NCBI RefSeq assembly: GCF_010868145.1
Contig: NZ_JAAGUY010000010.1
Coordinates: 86,212 to 150,211 of the forward strand
Length of the DNA: 64,000 bases
From: Nocardia cyriacigeorgica
GTDB taxonomy: Bacteria; Actinomycetota; Actinomycetes; Mycobacteriales; Mycobacteriaceae
Direction: 5' to 3'
Shown here: in pieces, positions 8,489 to 16,560 of the stretch
How the letters are laid out: the number at the start of each line of letters is the position of its first letter
Numbering within the stretch: position 1 is the first letter of the stretch
Position numbers and translations under genes: made by a program
Notes under the pieces: model-generated
What the model saw: only the letters and a program-made list of their open reading frames with translations
Told to the model about the DNA's origin: nothing
Databases searched by the model: none

Positions 8489-8811
8489 CGGGCGCCGCGG
8501 TTCCGGTCGAGCTGCCCGGTCGGACCACTATCAGTGAACGGGTGGTCCGCCGGATCGCTGCGCACGCCGCCCTTGAGGTGCCGGGTGTCGATCGCGGTGT
8601 CAAAGTCGAGGCCACCGTCTCCGGTGATCGGGCCGCGCTTGCCGTGCGGCTGCCGGTTCGCTTTCCGGAGCCAGTGGGCAGGGTGACCGAGGAATGCCGC
8701 GCCCATCTGCGTGAGCGCACCGCCGAACTGACGGGAATCGGAGTCTCGCGGGTCGACATCGTGGTCTCGGAGTTGACCACCGAAACCATTGTCCCCGGGA
8801 GGGTTCAGTGA
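8485..8811 (+). CDS. Asp23/Gls24 family protein
   Basis: 108 aa, overlapping its neighbours by ATGA upstream and GTGA downstream. It follows the Asp23 layout closely: TTISERVVRRIAAHAALEVP, GVDRGVKVEATVSG, ALAVRLPVRFPEPVGRVTEE and TGIGVSRVDIVVSELT. No membrane segment. It is probably another subunit of the assembly encoded by this operon. Confidence 0.85.
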   Translation: MTGAAVPVELPGRTTISERVVRRIAAHAALEVPGVDRGVKVEATVSGDRAALAVRLPVRFPEPVGRVTEECRAHLRERTAELTGIGVSRVDIVVSELTTETIVPGRVQ

Positions 8812-9347
8812 TCCGCAGGCCGCGGCGCGCATGGCCCGCTGCCATCATTGCGGTGGTGGTACTGGCGGCGTGCGTCGCGGTGATCGTATCGTTGGTGCAG
8901 CGGCTGATCGGTACGCACGAATACCTGTCCTACGACAGTGTCGCCGGTGAGGTGCACGGCATCACCTGGAACGAGCTGCCGGTGCTGGTCGGTGGGATCG
9001 TAGCCCTGGCCATCGGGGTGGTGTTGCTGGTGATCGCATTGCTGCCGGGGCGTGCGAAGGTGCTGCCGTTGACCGGCAGCGACGACGGCATGGAGGCGGG
9101 GGTGAGTCAGTCTGGTCTGCGAACCCTGTTGCGCACCAGCGCCTCCGGGGTCGACGGGGTGACCTCGGCGCGAGTGAAGGTGCGCCACGATGTCGTCATG
9201 GTGATCGCGCGCACCGACCGGCACGACAATGCCGGGCTCGCCGACACGATCTGCGATACCGTCACCGGCCGCGTGCAGCAGGTCGGCCATCCGGTGAAGC
9301 GGGTGAAGGCGAAGCTGCACGGACCCAAGGCCGGGGGGCTCCGATGA
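8808..9347 (+). CDS. Two-pass membrane protein of the Asp23 operon (DUF6286-like)
   Basis: 179 aa from a GTG that overlaps the previous stop. There are two membrane helices (AWPAAIIAVVVLAACVAVIV; LVGGIVALAIGVVLLVIALL) separated by about 40 extracytoplasmic residues. A soluble C-terminal alpha-beta domain of Asp23-like character follows (GLRTLLRTSASGVDGVTSAR, VMVIARTDRHDNAGLADTIC). The arrangement matches the DUF6286 proteins of actinobacterial Asp23 operons. It should help tether the Asp23 proteins to the membrane. Confidence 0.7.
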   Translation: MIRRPRRAWPAAIIAVVVLAACVAVIVSLVQRLIGTHEYLSYDSVAGEVHGITWNELPVLVGGIVALAIGVVLLVIALLPGRAKVLPLTGSDDGMEAGVSQSGLRTLLRTSASGVDGVTSARVKVRHDVVMVIARTDRHDNAGLADTICDTVTGRVQQVGHPVKRVKAKLHGPKAGGLR

Positions 9348-9919
9348 GCAAGCTCAATCGGCCCGCCGGAGTGAATCGGACGTTGATCGGCCTGACCGGG
9401 ATCATCTCGGTCGCGGCCGGTGCTTACGCCCTTGCTGCCCACTTCGGGCAGCTGGGCTGGGTGGACCGCGATTCGACGTTGGTCCCGGGCTCCGCCGCCC
9501 CACCCACCGGGGTGTTCGTGGCGGTGATCGCCGGCGCGGTGATCCTCGGGCTGCTGTGCCTGCGCTGGCTGTTCGCGCAGATCTTCCGGATGCCGAAGGC
9601 GCGGTCGTGGCGGCTCGAAGCCGACGAATCGACCGGGAAGACAGTCATGGCGTCGTCGACGGCCGCAGCACCGGTGGCCGCCGACATCGCAGCCTTCGAC
9701 GATGTGCGCTCGGCCTCGGCCTGGTTGACCGGAACGCGGTGGGCCCCGCAGCTGCATCTGACCGTCACCGCGGAGCCGCATACCGATGTGGGGCTGCTGC
9801 GCGGGCGCATCCTCGACGAGGCTGTGCCCAGGCTCCGGCAGGCACTCGAAGTCGAGACGATCCCGGTGACACTGGAGCTGAGTTTCGCCGATGCGGGTGA
9901 ACGTCCTCGGTTGGGCTGA
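9344..9919 (+). CDS. amaP: AmaP-like alkaline shock membrane anchor protein
   Basis: 191 aa, overlapping the previous gene by ATGA. The N-terminal helix (TLIGLTGIISVAAGAYALAA) and a second helix (GVFVAVIAGAVILGLLCLRW) form a hairpin like Firmicutes AmaP, followed by a cytoplasmic domain. In Staphylococcus aureus, AmaP anchors Asp23 at the membrane. Here it is the last gene of an eight-gene coupled run beginning with the sigma factor, which fits an anchor for the several Asp23 paralogues upstream. The symbol is by similarity of role and topology. Confidence 0.7.
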   Translation: MSKLNRPAGVNRTLIGLTGIISVAAGAYALAAHFGQLGWVDRDSTLVPGSAAPPTGVFVAVIAGAVILGLLCLRWLFAQIFRMPKARSWRLEADESTGKTVMASSTAAAPVAADIAAFDDVRSASAWLTGTRWAPQLHLTVTAEPHTDVGLLRGRILDEAVPRLRQALEVETIPVTLELSFADAGERPRLG

Positions 9920-10037
9920 TCCGGGCGGTTCATCGGCGGGGACGGCTGGTCGCGGGAGCCTGGATTCGACGAGGCGAGCCGGCAGCGGTGTCTCCACCCT
10001 GTGTCGTGCGACGAATCGCGCCCGATAGCCTGACGAT

Positions 10038-10073
10038 ATGACGAGTTCGGCGACCAGACAGCGGGCGCGGTGA
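10038..10073 (+). other. Eleven-codon leader ORF overlapping the sirtuin start
   Basis: ATG at 10038 opens an 11-codon frame (MTSSATRQRAR) whose TGA overlaps the GTG start of the sirtuin gene as GTGA. Ribosomes finishing it could restart on the sirtuin gene, which has no good ribosome site of its own. Alternatively this is the true sirtuin N-terminus separated by a frameshift or sequencing error. Confidence 0.35.
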
Positions 10074-10813
10074 GGACGGACTGGCACGCCCGTCCCGGGC
10101 GGATCGGGGTGCTCACCGGCGCAGGCATCTCCACTGATTCCGGGATCCCTGATTTTCGCGGCCCGCGCGGCGTCTGGACGAAGGATCCGATCGCCGAACT
10201 GCTGTCGACCTACGACAACTACCTCGCCGACGCCGAGCTGCGCGAGCGGTCCTGGCTGGCCCGTCGTGACAATCCCGCATGGCACGCTCGTCCCAATGCC
10301 GCGCACACCGCGCTGGTCGAGCTCGACCGGGCTCGCACCGTCACGATCATCACCCAGAATGTGGACCGCCTGCATCAGCGTGCGGGCTCCCCGCCCAGCG
10401 GGGTGATCGAGATCCACGGCAATATGTTCGACGTTGTCTGCGTCGGCTGTGACTATCGCTCCACCATGGCCGCGACCCTCGACCGTGTCGCCGCGGGCGA
10501 GTCCGACCCGCCGTGCCCGCACTGCGGAGGCATCCTCAAAGCGGGCACGGTGATGTTCGGGCAGGCGATGGATCCGCGCACCATGCTGAAGGCGACGATC
10601 ACCGCCGAGTCGAGCGATATCTTCCTCGCGGTCGGGACCTCGCTGCAGGTCGAACCGGCGGCTTCGCTGTGTGCGCTCGCGGTGGACAACGGGGCGGATC
10701 TCGTCATCGTCAATGCCGAGCCGACGCCCTATGACGGCCTCGCGACCGAAGTCATTCGCGAACCGATCGGTACCGCATTACCAGAGCTCGTCTCGCGCAT
10801 TCTCGGCTACTAG
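10070..10813 (+). CDS. NAD-dependent protein deacylase, Sir2 family
   Basis: 247 aa, typical for bacterial sirtuins. It removes acyl groups from lysines using NAD+. Motifs in order are the NAD-binding GAGISTDSGIPDFRG, TQNVDRLHQRAG, the catalytic histidine in EIHGN, two Cys-x2-Cys zinc pairs (CVGC and CPHC), and GTSLQVEPAASL. The start is a GTG that overlaps the stop of an 11-codon leader frame. It stands alone between the Asp23 operon and a convergent AraC gene. Confidence 0.9.
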   Translation: MRTDWHARPGRIGVLTGAGISTDSGIPDFRGPRGVWTKDPIAELLSTYDNYLADAELRERSWLARRDNPAWHARPNAAHTALVELDRARTVTIITQNVDRLHQRAGSPPSGVIEIHGNMFDVVCVGCDYRSTMAATLDRVAAGESDPPCPHCGGILKAGTVMFGQAMDPRTMLKATITAESSDIFLAVGTSLQVEPAASLCALAVDNGADLVIVNAEPTPYDGLATEVIREPIGTALPELVSRILGY

Positions 10814-10917
10814 CGGCCGGGTCGCGTTCTACTGATTCGGCTCGGCGCTGAAAGTGGAAAGTGTTGGTGCTGGCGCTATGTGGTGGCTTTCCGTCGCTGA
10901 CCAGGTCCTTGATCTCG

Positions 10918-11865
10918 TCATCCGGTGCGAACGCTGCGCGGTGTCGCACCGAAACGCTGCCGGAACGCGGTACTGAAGCTACTCGTCGAGCCGAATCCGA
11001 GACCGAAGGCGATATCGGTGATGCTCTGCTGCCGGAAGGCGGGGCTGGTCAGCCGGGTGCGGGCGAGCTGGAGCCGCTCCTCCCGGATGACCTCACGCGG
11101 CGTCGTGCCCGCCTGGTGCAGCGCCAGCTGGACCTGGCGCACGGACCAGCCGAGCGCGCGGGCGATCGCCGGTGTGGACAGGTCGGGGTCTCCGGCATGG
11201 CGGCGGACGTAGCGGCGCACGGACTCTTCCACGTGCCCGAGATGGCCGGGCCCGCTCGGTGCTTCCCCGAGGATCAGCATGCAGACCAGGTCCACCAGCC
11301 GCTCGGCGACGGCATCGAACTGTCCGGGTGAGAGCGTCGTGGCTTCGGCGTACAGTCCGGACGCCAGGTCGGCGGCCACTCGGCCGAGTCCGACGGTCAG
11401 GTCCAGTGGGCGCGCGGGTGGTTCGACTCGGTTGAGCCGGTGGCGGATCTCGCGGCGTGGAATGGTCATGATCAAGCCGTGGCTACCGCCGTGTACGCCC
11501 ATCTGCAACGGGTGATCGATGGTCACCAGACTGCCGACACCGGGTTCGAGCGCGATGCCGTCGCCGTCCTGGCGGATGTCGAATACCCCGGTGAGTGGGA
11601 CGACCAGCCGGTAGTCCTCGTCGGGGTCGACCCGGATGTGCTTGCTGTCGCGCAGGTAGACGATCGGATCGGAATGCCATCCGACGATCTGATAGTCGCT
11701 GGTTCGGCGCCGGATCATATGGCCGTAGAAGTCACGTTCCGACGGGAATCGATAGGTCAGCTTGCCCTGAAACGAGTCGACCAGCTGAGACCAGTAATCG
11801 ATGCGGTCACGCGGATCGTCGACTTGTGTTGTGGTCGCCTCCTCGACCGCTGCCTCGCTCACCAT
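10918..11865 (-). CDS. AraC family regulator, paralogue A
   Basis: 315 aa from the ATG at 11865, chosen because GGGGAGGC lies five bases upstream; an in-frame ATG at 11886 has none. The N-terminal part matches the AraC_binding_2 domain (DYQIVGWHSDPIVYLRD, PDEDYRLVVPLTG, GSLVTIDHPLQMG). The C-terminal ~100 residues form the AraC HTH with STPAIARALGWSVRQVQLAL and GLGFGSTSSFSTAFRQRFGA. It is a close paralogue of 12724-13674; the two flank the cupin gene. Both share upstream motifs, suggesting duplication with the promoter. Confidence 0.9.
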   Translation of the reverse strand: MVSEAAVEEATTTQVDDPRDRIDYWSQLVDSFQGKLTYRFPSERDFYGHMIRRRTSDYQIVGWHSDPIVYLRDSKHIRVDPDEDYRLVVPLTGVFDIRQDGDGIALEPGVGSLVTIDHPLQMGVHGGSHGLIMTIPRREIRHRLNRVEPPARPLDLTVGLGRVAADLASGLYAEATTLSPGQFDAVAERLVDLVCMLILGEAPSGPGHLGHVEESVRRYVRRHAGDPDLSTPAIARALGWSVRQVQLALHQAGTTPREVIREERLQLARTRLTSPAFRQQSITDIAFGLGFGSTSSFSTAFRQRFGATPRSVRTG

Positions 11866-11913
11866 CACAAGCCTCCCCGCTCTCATCTTCCGGTCCGGAC
11901 CGTCGCAGCCCAG

Positions 11914-12008
11914 GAGCCGAGGATAGAACGCATCGCATGATTTCGGGGTGACTCACCCCAGACAACCTGCGCAGACCCGGTCATGCGCGCGCCGGCAAAA
12001 CTTGTGCG
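11914..12008 (-). promoter_or_regulatory. Upstream elements shared with paralogue B
   Basis: Two blocks upstream of AraC A recur upstream of AraC B: GAGCCGAGGATAG (11914-11926) and CCGGCAAAACTTGTGCG (11992-12008). In paralogue B they are at 13728-13740 and 13792-13808, the second reading CCGGCAAAGTTCGTGCG. Distances to the start codons are similar (127 and 118 bp for the distal block). They may be common operators or core promoter parts. Confidence 0.5.
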
Positions 12009-12123
12009 CCGGTCGGCAATCCGAGTGGTCCGGCCATGGATACATTTCGTCTCGATCCGCCGAGGCCGAGGAGCAGGCCGGTGCGGGTGTACGGAGCAGC
12101 CAACGAGATCGCCGGGAGTACTG

Positions 12124-12651
12124 ATGCGCAGGATTGTCTTGGGACACCGCACCGATGGCCAGGCCGCCGTGCTGGCCGACAGCGATGTCGTGCCGATCGA
12201 GCCCGCATTGCTGCCGGGATCGCAGATCTACCGCATGTGGGAGCTGGACGCCCCGCCGCAGCTACCGGTCGAGGCAGTGCCCGCAGCGACATCGGCACAG
12301 TTCTTTCCCGGCCCGGGCGGTGTGCGATTCGGATTCATCGTTATTCCGCCGGGCCTGAGCTACGAGCCGCTCGAGGACCCCGCCGAACTCGCCCCTGTGG
12401 TGTCCGCGACCGAGGCGGCGGTGCCCGGGCTGATCGGTGCTTTCGATGATTCCGGCCCCGGCATGCACACCACCCACACCGTCGATTTCGTCGTGGTTGT
12501 CGGCGGTGCCGGCCGGATGCGTCTCGGCGACGGGACCGACGTGCAATTGCGCCCGGGTGACAGCGTGATCCAGAACGGCACCCCACACGCCTGGTTCAAC
12601 GATGGCTCCGAGCCGTTCGTGTTCTGCTATGCGCTGTGCGGGGCGAACTGA
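12124..12651 (+). CDS. Cupin domain protein
   Basis: 175 aa from the ATG at 12124 with CGGGAG upstream. The C-terminal half is a cupin barrel: HTTHTVDFVVVVGGAGRMRL, DGTDVQLRPGDSVIQNGTPH, AWFNDGSEPFVF. Likely metal ligands are the His residues of HTTH and TPHAW. The N-terminal half carries no recognised domain. The family includes small-molecule dioxygenases and binding proteins, so no substrate can be given. Two paralogous AraC genes flank it, one of which may control it. Confidence 0.8.
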   Translation: MRRIVLGHRTDGQAAVLADSDVVPIEPALLPGSQIYRMWELDAPPQLPVEAVPAATSAQFFPGPGGVRFGFIVIPPGLSYEPLEDPAELAPVVSATEAAVPGLIGAFDDSGPGMHTTHTVDFVVVVGGAGRMRLGDGTDVQLRPGDSVIQNGTPHAWFNDGSEPFVFCYALCGAN

Positions 12652-12672
12652 GCGCGGAGTTCGCTGACGGGG

Positions 12673-12696
12673 CCGCATGCGCCGGACGTCATGCGG
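12673..12696. terminator. Inverted repeat between convergent cupin and AraC genes
   Basis: CCGCATG-N10-CATGCGG is a perfect 7-bp stem between the stop codons of two convergent genes. There is no T-run. It may be a weak bidirectional terminator. Confidence 0.35.
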
Positions 12697-12723
12697 ACGC
12701 CCGGGCCGGTGGTCCCGTCGCGG

Positions 12724-13674
12724 TCAGCCGCCGCGAACGCTGCTCGGGGTGGTGCCGAAGCGTTGCCGGAAGGCGGTGCTGAAGCTGCTCACGGAGCCGA
12801 AGCCGAGGCCGAGTGCGATATCGGTGACGCTCATGCCGCGATAGGCGGGGCTCCGGAGCCGGGAATGAGCGATCTGGAGGCGCTCTTCTCTGATGAGTTC
12901 GCGAGGTGTCGTACCGGCATGCTGGAGGGCCAGCTGCACCTGCCGCACCGACCAACCCAGGCCACGGGCAATGATCGCGCTGGTCAGGTCCGGGTTCTCC
13001 ACATGGCGGCGAATGTAGTGCCTGATGGTCGATTCCACCTCGCCGAGGTGGGATGCGGTGTATGGCGCATCGCCCAGGATCTGCATGCAGAGCAGGTCGA
13101 CCACCCGTTCGGCCACGGCATCGAATTGGGCCGCGGTGAGCACGGAAGCCTCGGCGTACAGTCCGGTCATCATGTCTTTGGCCACCCGCCCCAATCCAGT
13201 GGTCAGGTCCATTGGGCCTGCGGGCGGATCGGCGCGGTTGAGCCGATGCTGGATCTCGCGCCGCGGAATGGTCATGATCAGCCCGTGGCTACCGCTGCTC
13301 GCGCTGAACGCCATCGGCCGATTGATGGTCACCAGGCTGCTCATTCCGGGCGCGAGGGAGCCGGCGCCGTCGTCGTAGCGCACGTTGAATCGTCCGGTGA
13401 GTGGGACGACCAGCCGATAGTCGTCATCGGGGTCGGCGCGAACATGCTTGGCGCCGCGGGTGTAGACGATCGGATCGGATTCACGCCCGACGATCTGGTA
13501 GTTGTCGGTGCGATGGCGCCGGATACGGCCGTAGAAGTCGCTGGATGAGGAGAATTCGTAGCTCAGCCGGACACCCTGGAACGAGTCGACCAGGTCGGCC
13601 CAGTAGTCGACTCGTTCGCGGGGGTTCTCGACGTCTGCTGTCGACGCCTCCTCGACTACCGCCTCACCTGCCAT
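12724..13674 (-). CDS. AraC family regulator, paralogue B
   Basis: 316 aa from the ATG at 13674, with GGGAG six bases upstream. Same architecture as paralogue A: an AraC_binding_2 domain (DNYQIVGRESDPIVYTRG, DDYRLVVPLTGRFNV, LIMTIPRREIQHRLNR) and an AraC HTH (LGWSVRQVQLALQHAGTTPR, GLGFGSVSSFSTAFRQRFGT). The two proteins are alike along their whole length. The sensing domains differ most around residues 95-130, so ligands may differ. Shared upstream blocks point to common or cross regulation. Confidence 0.9.
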   Translation of the reverse strand: MAGEAVVEEASTADVENPRERVDYWADLVDSFQGVRLSYEFSSSSDFYGRIRRHRTDNYQIVGRESDPIVYTRGAKHVRADPDDDYRLVVPLTGRFNVRYDDGAGSLAPGMSSLVTINRPMAFSASSGSHGLIMTIPRREIQHRLNRADPPAGPMDLTTGLGRVAKDMMTGLYAEASVLTAAQFDAVAERVVDLLCMQILGDAPYTASHLGEVESTIRHYIRRHVENPDLTSAIIARGLGWSVRQVQLALQHAGTTPRELIREERLQIAHSRLRSPAYRGMSVTDIALGLGFGSVSSFSTAFRQRFGTTPSSVRGG

Positions 13675-13727
13675 CACAGACTCCCGATCTCATGCCGTGC
13701 GGACCCTGGTCGCGGCCGGGACCCGTG

Positions 13728-13808
13728 GAGCCGAGGATAGGTCGTCTGCTCGGATCCCGTGGTCGAGTCGCGCGGGCTGGTTGTGCGCCCACCGGCAAAG
13801 TTCGTGCG
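13728..13808 (-). promoter_or_regulatory. Upstream elements shared with paralogue A
   Basis: GAGCCGAGGATAG (13728-13740) and CCGGCAAAGTTCGTGCG (13792-13808) are near-identical in sequence and placement to elements upstream of the AraC gene at 10918-11865. They are candidate operators. The distal block also lies about 90-110 bp upstream of the plus-strand gene starting at 13900. Confidence 0.5.
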
Positions 13809-13899
13809 TCCGGAAACAACCGATCCGTGCGGGGCGTCACTAGATTTTCGTCTGTCCGGCGTCCGAAGAGCGACGAGGGGTCGCGCGGTAGGGGTATGG

Positions 13900-14481
13900 A
13901 TGAGAATTATCAGTAGTCGTTGGCACTGTTTCGAATACACACCGGTCGCCCCCGGGCCCTGTGCCGTCGCGATGGAACCGGGCGGTGGCGCAGTGGCGCG
14001 CACATTCCACGACTGTCTATTGCTGCACATATACGTCGAGCCTGGTGAGCGTGGGTCGTCAGCGGATGTCGTCCGGTCGATTCGGCTCCAGATGGCGCAG
14101 ACCGGGGCGGAATACGTGGTCGTCAGTGGTTCGCCTGCGCTGCCGACCGGTGGCGACCGATCGGCCATGGACGGACCCGATATGCTCGCGCACCTCGCGG
14201 ACACCCTCGATCTCATCGAGGAGATCGGTGAACGGCTCGAGGAACGAGGCGAGCGTGTTCATCTGCTGCCGTTCGGGTGGAGTCTGTACTGCGGTACCGC
14301 CTGCGTGTTCGCGGGAGCGGTCGAGGTCGTTCGGGACGCCGAGCCGAATCCGGTGCGCAGGCGGCCGCCGTCCTCGTCCACCGCGGTCGGCGCGACGTCG
14401 GCGAAGCCGTCCGGATGGGCGACGACGCGGCTGCTGCCGCCGAGACGTCAGCCGATCGGACCGAGTACGCGGTCGAGATAG
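13900..14481 (+). CDS. Freestanding protein resembling the archaeal threonyl-tRNA synthetase editing domain
   Basis: 193 aa from the ATG at 13900; a longer open frame upstream runs through shared promoter sequence. The layout recalls PF08915, the N-terminal editing domain of archaeal ThrRS: MRIIS with CFEYTPV at the start, a helix IEEIGERLEERGERVHLLPF, then PFGWSLYCGTACVFAGAVEV near the end. In archaea this domain hydrolyses Ser-tRNAThr. The lysine that normally follows PFGW in archaeal forms is not seen, so activity is doubtful. A basic, low-complexity C-terminus ends 34 bp inside the convergent oxidase gene. It could instead be an unrelated small-ligand protein. Confidence 0.5.
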   Translation: MRIISSRWHCFEYTPVAPGPCAVAMEPGGGAVARTFHDCLLLHIYVEPGERGSSADVVRSIRLQMAQTGAEYVVVSGSPALPTGGDRSAMDGPDMLAHLADTLDLIEEIGERLEERGERVHLLPFGWSLYCGTACVFAGAVEVVRDAEPNPVRRRPPSSSTAVGATSAKPSGWATTRLLPPRRQPIGPSTRSR

Positions 14482-15746
14482 GGGTTGGCGAAGACGCCCT
14501 TCGGGTCGAAGCGTCGACGAACCTCGGCGAACCGATCCCAGTCCGGGTAGCGGCCACGCAGGGTTTCCGCGGTGTGGAAGTGGCGTTTGCCCCAATGCGG
14601 ACGGCCGTCGAACCGGTCGAAAACTGCCTCGCAGGCGCGGAAGTAGGGCTCGTGGTCGATGCCCTGATACATGTGCACAGCGATGTAGCAGGTAGCGCGG
14701 CCGCCTGCCGGTGAGAGGAACGCGTCGTCGGGGGCGACCCAGCGCACCTCGATCGGCATCGGCGTGTCGAAACGGGTCGACAGCTGTTTGATCGCGCGGA
14801 TGGCTTCGACCGAATGCTCGCGCGGGATCGCGTATTCCATCTCGGTGAAACGGAACAGCCGGGGGGAGGCGAACACCCGGTAGGACCGGTCCACCTGACG
14901 GCGATAGCTGCCCGCGTAGGCCGCGCCGCGATGGATCCACGGCACCAGTCGTGGCTGCCAGCGGCCAAGCTTGCACAGCGCGTCGAAGGTGTAGTTGGAC
15001 ATCAGGACGTCGGCGAACCAGTCGACCGCCTGCGGGCGCGGCTGTTCGACGAGATCGACCCGATTGTTGCGTTTTGTCATGGCCAACGGGCTGTGCGCGA
15101 ACATGTAGAACTCGAAGTGGTCGTTGCCGTCCACATAGGTGTCGAGATCGTTCAGCACCTCCTCGACCGGCACCGGACGTTCAATGCCCTCCAGGACGAA
15201 GGAAGGCACCATCTTCAGCGTCATCGCGGTGATGACACCGAGGGCGCCCAGATTCACCCGCGCGGCCCGCCAGCCCTCCGGATCGGACTGTTCGTCCAGC
15301 TCGACGACTGTGCCGTCGGGACGCATCAACTCGACCGAATGGATTGCCGCCGAGAGGTTCTGCAGGGTCGCGCCGGTGCCGTGGGTTGCGGTGGCCGTGG
15401 CGCCCGCGATGGTCTGGACGTCGATATCACCCAGGTTGGGGAAGGCCAGTCCGTGGTTGTGCAGTGCCGGGCTGGCGGCGTTGAGCGTGAGGCCGGCCTC
15501 CACTCGGGCCAACCCGGTGGTGCGGTCGACGTCGAGCACGCGATTCATGCGGGACAGGTCGAGCAGCAGGCCGTCGGTCAGGCAGATATCGGTGAAGGAA
15601 TGCCCGGAGCCCGCCACTCGGACCTGCTGCCCGGCGTCCGCGGCACGGCCGAGAAGATCTGCCAGCTCGGCCCGGTTGCGCGGAGCCTCAACGGCGGCCG
15701 GCGCGCACTGCTGATCGCCGGCCCAGTTCACCCACGAATTGGTCAC
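14448..15746 (-). CDS. FAD-linked sugar-lactone oxidase (D-arabinono-1,4-lactone oxidase family)
   Basis: 432 aa from a GTG. An N-terminal FAD-binding domain (VRVAGSGHSFTDICLTDGLL, NLGDIDVQTIAGATATATHG) is followed by the ALO domain (PF04030) ending CYIAVHMYQGID, WGKRHFHTAETLRGRYPDWD and FDPKGVFANPYLDRVLG. The length matches the ~430-aa mycobacterial L-gulono-1,4-lactone dehydrogenase. It oxidises an aldono-lactone, with electrons passed to oxygen or a cytochrome. It stands alone, convergent with the editing-domain-like gene and upstream of a TetR gene on the same strand. Confidence 0.85.
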   Translation of the reverse strand: MTNSWVNWAGDQQCAPAAVEAPRNRAELADLLGRAADAGQQVRVAGSGHSFTDICLTDGLLLDLSRMNRVLDVDRTTGLARVEAGLTLNAASPALHNHGLAFPNLGDIDVQTIAGATATATHGTGATLQNLSAAIHSVELMRPDGTVVELDEQSDPEGWRAARVNLGALGVITAMTLKMVPSFVLEGIERPVPVEEVLNDLDTYVDGNDHFEFYMFAHSPLAMTKRNNRVDLVEQPRPQAVDWFADVLMSNYTFDALCKLGRWQPRLVPWIHRGAAYAGSYRRQVDRSYRVFASPRLFRFTEMEYAIPREHSVEAIRAIKQLSTRFDTPMPIEVRWVAPDDAFLSPAGGRATCYIAVHMYQGIDHEPYFRACEAVFDRFDGRPHWGKRHFHTAETLRGRYPDWDRFAEVRRRFDPKGVFANPYLDRVLGPIG

Positions 15747-15812
15747 ATGTCCAACTGTAGGGGATGGAATGTGACCTGCGCTACCCGTTGTGCGATTTCC
15801 CCAGGTGGGCGA

Positions 15813-16493
15813 TCAGCGACGGCGACCGGTGCAGATGGCGGTCTTGGCGCATTCGACCTCGTCGTCGTTCAGCGGCGCCACCGTCAATGGTTGACGCGGA
15901 ACGAGTTCGGTGCGTACGCCGTTGAGGACCAGTGCCATATAGCGTCGCCAGACCTGATCATTGACCGGGCGTGCGAACTCGGCCAGCCCGTCGACCATGT
16001 GGATCATCGCGAAGAAGTCCGAGGCCACCACATCGGGCTGCAATGCGCCGGCCTCCCGGGCCCGATCGATGATCCTGGCAACGGTCGGCTTGATTCGATC
16101 ACGCACCCGCGCGAACTGTTCGAGGTCGTCCTCGAACTCCAGCATGACCTCGCTGAACCCGCGGTTGGTCGCCATATGCCTGCAGGCGTACTCGAAGAAT
16201 TGGACCAATCCCTGCCAGGGGTCGGGGCGCCCGACGCATTCCTCCGCGGTCTCGGCGAACTCGTCGAGGTGCTGCTGGAAGACCTCGGAGATGAGTTCCT
16301 TCTTGTTCGCGAAGCGTCGATAGACCGTGCCGACGCCCACACCGGCGCGCTCGGCGACGTCATCGAGGGTGATCTCGAGTCCGTGGTCGGCAAACAGCTG
16401 GCGTGCGGCCTCGACGATGCGCTGCTGGTTGCGGGCGGCATCGGCCCGCAAACGCCGGGTCGGGGGCATGGTCGTGGCGCGATTCACACCCAC
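15813..16493 (-). CDS. TetR family repressor of the divergent efflux pump
   Basis: 226 aa from a GTG; an internal ATG at 16469 is possible. The N-terminal TetR HTH reads RIVEAARQLFADHGLEITLD then DVAERAGVGVGTVYRRFANK. The C-terminal domain (residues 90-200) is all-helical and should bind a small ligand. It is divergent from the DHA2 efflux gene with two GGAGG-N5-CCTCC repeats between them, the usual design of a repressor controlling itself and its pump. No clear ribosome site precedes the start. Confidence 0.85.
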   Translation of the reverse strand: MGVNRATTMPPTRRLRADAARNQQRIVEAARQLFADHGLEITLDDVAERAGVGVGTVYRRFANKKELISEVFQQHLDEFAETAEECVGRPDPWQGLVQFFEYACRHMATNRGFSEVMLEFEDDLEQFARVRDRIKPTVARIIDRAREAGALQPDVVASDFFAMIHMVDGLAEFARPVNDQVWRRYMALVLNGVRTELVPRQPLTVAPLNDDEVECAKTAICTGRRR

Positions 16494-16518
16494 ATGCTAG
16501 CAAGCGGCGGGATTAAGT

Positions 16519-16533
16519 GGAGGCAGTCCCTCC
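16519..16533. promoter_or_regulatory. TetR operator candidate 1
   Basis: GGAGG-cagtc-CCTCC is an inverted repeat 26 bp upstream of the TetR start. It is the same core as operator 2, centred 42 bp away, about four helical turns. Confidence 0.6.
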
Positions 16534-16560
16534 GTTACTGTGGTAGCGTTTCAGCCAACC

